A stretch of 64,000 bases of DNA from Mortierella alpina (taxonomy: Eukaryota > Mortierellomycota > Mortierellomycetes > Mortierellales > Mortierellaceae): assembly GCA_029449245.1 (NCBI GenBank), contig JANATF010000002.1, positions 62,001-126,000 on the forward strand, in the 5' to 3' direction. How positions within the stretch are numbered: position 1 is the stretch's first letter; each line of letters begins with the position of its first letter. Made by a program: the position numbers and the translations under genes. Of this stretch, positions 60,301 through 64,000 are shown piece after piece. Below the pieces are notes generated by a model that saw only the letters and a program-made list of their open reading frames with translations, made no database searches and was not told the DNA's origin.

Positions 60301-63300
60301 TCGCGCGTGGCCTGTTCAGTGGTCTCGTAAGGTCCCTCGAGTTGTCCCTCGGTGGATCCCCACTGAACGTAGATGTAGTAGACGTTCGTGGTGTTGTCGA
60401 GAAGAAGCTGCATCACGTAGTCAACTCCAGTACCAGCCTCCTTCAAGTGGCAAGCCCAGACAGTTCCCTCCCTCTCGAGAACAGTTGCATTCTCCAGAGG
60501 ACACATGGTGTGAACGCGAACAATGCGACGGGTGCGGGTGATGGTGGTAGTGATGACCGTGTACTTGGTGAGGTAGGTGATGTAACGAGTGTAGACAGTC
60601 TTGTACTCGGTGACCTCGCGCTCGATTTCTAGAAGGAGTATTGGCATATATCATGTTTAGTCCCATATTTCATTTTTGACTAGGGCAACGCAGTTTTCTG
60701 GGAAACGCCATATCACTTACGCTTGACGTCGTAGCTCGTGCTGACCTCGGAAGTGGTGAGCCAGTTGAAGCGGACGGCATGGTAGAGCCCTAGAGAGAAT
60801 AGTCAACAGATAATAAGTCGAACCGTTCTAGGAACTTGCATTGAGCTGATGCGCCAGTAAATACTTACAGATGGTCTTGCTGGAGGAGCGCTCAACCAAC
60901 ACAGCCTTGTCGTTAACAATGTCAACAACCTGGCTCGAGTTGGAGATCAAGGAGAACGAGCCATCCTCAGAGAACTGCCACTGCTGGCACGAGGCATCAG
61001 CCTGCTTGGAGGTCATGATCAAAGCACCGGTGCTGTCAACAGTCAGGTACAAACCAGTGAATCGGTTGATAACATACGAGCCCTCCAGCTTCCAAAGCTG
61101 AAGCTCGACCAGGGAATGGCGCTCATCAGAGGAGAACCTCTTCTGGACCACCAGGTGGAGGTGGGCTCCATCGGCGCCACGCTCAAGGATGTGGGAGGCG
61201 GTGATCGAGGCGACTCTGTTACCGGCAACCAGGTAGAACCAAGACTCCTTGGGTGCAACCAGGTGCTGCACGGTTTCGGCGTACTCGATGACCTCGTTGG
61301 CTAATTGAGTTTTTCAAAAAAGTGCAGCTTTGCATCAGAAAAGGATCCACCGTTGACCCTGCAATGACATCAATGCTTTTGATACTTACAGGTGGCGGAG
61401 GAGCGCAAAATGACCTCCTCGAACTCCTCGTAGAACTCAAAGTCCTCGTATCTCTCTTCCTCAATGAGAGTGATCTCGGTCCAGACGAGCCACGTAAGGG
61501 TAACTTCGTAGACGGACCCTGTTGTCAAATCAAGAAATCACTGTCAGTACCGTTCTTTTCAACGGTAATGTCCATTTTTTTTTGCAAACAAGTCATGACA
61601 ACTTACAGGTGACAGCAGTGGTGCGCTCAACAACAACTACATATCCATCGCGAATGTTGAGTGCGAGGTGAGAGTGCTGCTCGGGGAAGATGAATCCTGC
61701 CTCAATAGACCACTTGATAGCGTCCTTGGGCAAAACCTGGATCAAACGAGGACCTTCCTTAGCATCACCCTCAAGGGTCAAGGCAAGGCCAGTACGCTTG
61801 TTGATCAGATAACCGTCCTTGAGAGTCCAGAGCTGGATATCCAACATGGCGTGCTGGTTGGCAGAGGCAGCGGTGGTCTGAGGGTGGATGGAGGCGTACG
61901 CGCCCACCTTCATGTGGTTCTTGTTGAAACCGTGGTCGATATCAACGACATGACCATTGGGCGTGCGGATGAAGAAGTAGGCGGAATGCGAGAACTTCTC
62001 CAGCTTGCGAGTGACAACCTGCTCCTTCTTGAGGTAGGAGGTCTCACTTTCGCTAGAGACATCCGACTTCTCTTCTTCTGCCAATGTCTCGGTAACGGTG
62101 TAGTCCAAGGTCAACCAAGAGAAGTGAACCTCAGCGCAAGACCCTGTAATGTAACATATACAGAGTGAGAAAAGAAATATGAATACATCCAACTGCACGA
62201 TCTTGAATGGCAACTTACAGCTCTGAACGTGCTCTCCTTGGCGAACGTGTCTAATGAATGCGCGGGAACCTTGACGTCCATACGCGAAGAAGATTGCAAA
62301 GTCTTCGCGGGACGCAAGACGGATAACACCTCCCTCAATAACCCAGCGCTGAGTATCAGCGCCAGTCTTGGTGGTCTGGATGAGCTGGGCATTGGCCTCG
62401 ACTAATATATGGTGAAAACGAAAGGTGTAAGGACGAGGTGCGACAAGCAATCATCAGCATTAAAAAGGCGCCGGGTCTTACTTTGATCAACACCAAGTAC
62501 GAGTCCGGAGCGACGGTTAATGATGTAACCATTATCGAATCTCCAGAGTTGGAGCTCAAGGAGAGCGTGAGAGTGCTTGCCAGACTTGAGCCTCTGATGA
62601 GCCAGGTGAAGGTGAGTACCGGCGTTCAAGTGGTTGATCTGACGGCCGTGCTCAACCTCGAGGACGAGATCGCTGACGCCTGACTTCAAGTAGAACCAAC
62701 AATCGACAGGAGCGTTGCTGTGCTCGACAACGCGGGCCAAGTTGTTGGACTCGAACTCCTTGAGCAACTCGACATCGTCCTCGACGGTAGAGTAGCTTCG
62801 CTGGATACTCAGCCAAGTGAACTGAACAGCCTCGAAGGTCCCTGAGAATCAAATCATTTGAAAATTGTGAGTATTGGGAAATGATACGCAACTAAAGCTA
62901 CCTTGTCTCATTCAGTGATACTTACAGCGCTGGTCCAAATTCCTCTTGTCCTTGCGCTCATTGAGGGCAATGCGCGCGCCATCGCGGGTACCATCACCGT
63001 CGACATCCAAAACCAGGTTGGGCTGGCTCTTCAAGTGAATGAAACCATTGGAAACAGCCCAAAGCTGATTCTCGTTGCTCTCGGACTTTTGGGTCCACTG
63101 AATGATTCTAGAACCTGGCTTCAAAGATCCCTGGTAGACATCCAGGACCAAGCCGGTACGACGGTTGATGATGTAGCCATCCTTGTAGCACCACAGCTGC
63201 AACTCCAACAGCGCATGTCTCTTGGCAGAGGCATAGAGCTTTTGGTTGTTGAGCTCGACACACGAGCCAGGCTTGGTGTGATCGCGCAAGAAACCGTGCT

Positions 63301-64000
63301 CAACATCGAGAACAAGGCTAGAGGCTCTGGACTTGATGTAGAAGTACTTATCCGAGGGGAACTCGGTGTGGATGGCGATCTGTGCCTCCTCCAGACCCTC
63401 GTCGTAAGTAGAGGAGCGGGTGGCAATTCGGGAGTGCTTGAGCCATGATGCCCGAGCGAGCTCCAATGTCCCTAAATATATTTTTTAGCATGGTTGCAAA
63501 AATGAGAATAGCAATTAGTACCACATACTGCAGTCGTTGCGTCGCAAGTGTGTTAGCGGCCATTTGTGGTGCTGCTTACAGGTCTTGACGTTGGCTTGCG
63601 TAGACTTGAGCTCGACCAACTGGACGCGAGAGTTGTCCTTGTTCGATTCAGCGGTAATAACCAACTTGGGGTTGTAAACCAGCTGAATGTTGCCGTCAAC
63701 AACGTTCCAGAGCTGGTTGTGCTTTCCATCCTCCTACAGTTGCATGCATCCAGAATTAGTTAGCAGGCCTGCCTGTAATATTTCTGCTATCCAAATGGTT
63801 CTTGACATGGCGCTTTTTCTTACCTCAGTAATCGCCTTGTGCTGCTGAATCAGCTTGACACCAACAATCGCTGAGCGACCATAGATGTCAATGACATAGT
63901 TGGTTCTACGGTTGATGAAGTAACCATCCTCGTATCTCCACAACTGCCTCTCCAGAAGACTCTTGTCGGCATCGTCAAGCGAACGCTGCTTCTTCATTGA
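57315..64000 (-). CDS. Giant multidomain protein: ricin-B-like beta-trefoil modules, four WGR-like domains, unique C-terminus (5' end outside window)
   Basis: Exons in transcript order: before 64000 to 63824, 63732-63580, 63471-62926, 62841-62482, 62401-62219, 62143-61607, 61518-61390, 61300-60869, 60790-60721, 60628-59828, 59742-58156 and 58060-57315. Nearly all introns start GTAAG, and the frame stays open throughout. Beta-trefoil modules repeat WFYIKS-like starts, ALLELQLW, GYIINRRTGLVLDV and (W)xxxxG.I.L...PxLVLDV. Exons J and K each hold two WGR-like domains (YVYYRWGETDYKLDGPHE, EAF..TYKEKFDVEWTERE). The two in K are nearly identical, a tandem duplication. The final exon (about 248 aa) is unrecognised. 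No signal peptide is visible because the N-terminus is missing. Ligand binding is inferred only. The Met at 63997 lies inside a module and is not the start. Confidence 0.85.

Overview
The window looks like a chromosomal segment of an early-diverging fungus. I infer Mucoromycota, most likely Mortierellomycotina. The evidence is many short GT..AG introns with CTAAC-like branch sites, TATA boxes 60-180 bp upstream of ATGs, DIRS-type tyrosine-recombinase retrotransposons, chromodomain Ty3/Gypsy elements, roughly 50% GC, and F-box/LRR remnants of the style common in Mortierella. No species can be named from sequence alone. Much of the window is transposon.

1-8.2 kb: three paralogous secreted LysM-domain proteins (726-1001 +, 3510-3788 -, 6302-6580 +). 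Copies 2 and 3 are head to head on the arms of a palindrome of about 3.9 kb. The upstream DNA of all three is a degenerate minisatellite, which recurs without a LysM gene at about 34.1 kb. 8.2-12.8 kb: a complete but decayed DIRS element (DIRS-1) carrying a solo LTR. 13.5-14.3 kb: the 3' end of a Helitron with a helicase remnant. 15.9-16.8 kb: an unrecognised two-exon gene. 16.8-19.0 kb: a 5'-truncated DIRS of a second family (DIRS-3).

19-38 kb is the gene-bearing part: a tiny secreted peptide, a 100-aa hydrophilic protein, a 183-aa secreted protein, a trypsin-like protease with a frameshift, a nine-exon G-protein alpha subunit with altered GTPase motifs and a 5-nt microexon, a Tc1-like relic, a Myb/SANT-like pseudogene, a GT31-type glycosyltransferase and a conserved fungal protein of unknown function.

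38.3-56.5 kb is one nest. An orphan fragment of the 3' end of 28S rDNA (38318-38443 plus 56121-56498) is split by a DIRS element (DIRS-2, minus strand). DIRS-2 is in turn split by two chromodomain LTR retrotransposons, each with matching 5-bp target duplications. LTR-1 (38904-46095, minus) carries an extra ORF where env would sit. LTR-2 (47339-53523, plus) has an intact 1737-codon gag-pol and LTRs identical by eye. 56.6-57.1 kb is an F-box/LRR relic. From 57315 to beyond the window end, on the minus strand, lies a giant multi-exon gene with serial ricin-B-like beta-trefoil modules, four WGR-like domains and an unrecognised C-terminal domain.

Exon coordinates for spliced genes are my own reading of splice sites and reading-frame phase. 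They were not confirmed by RNA data or database search.
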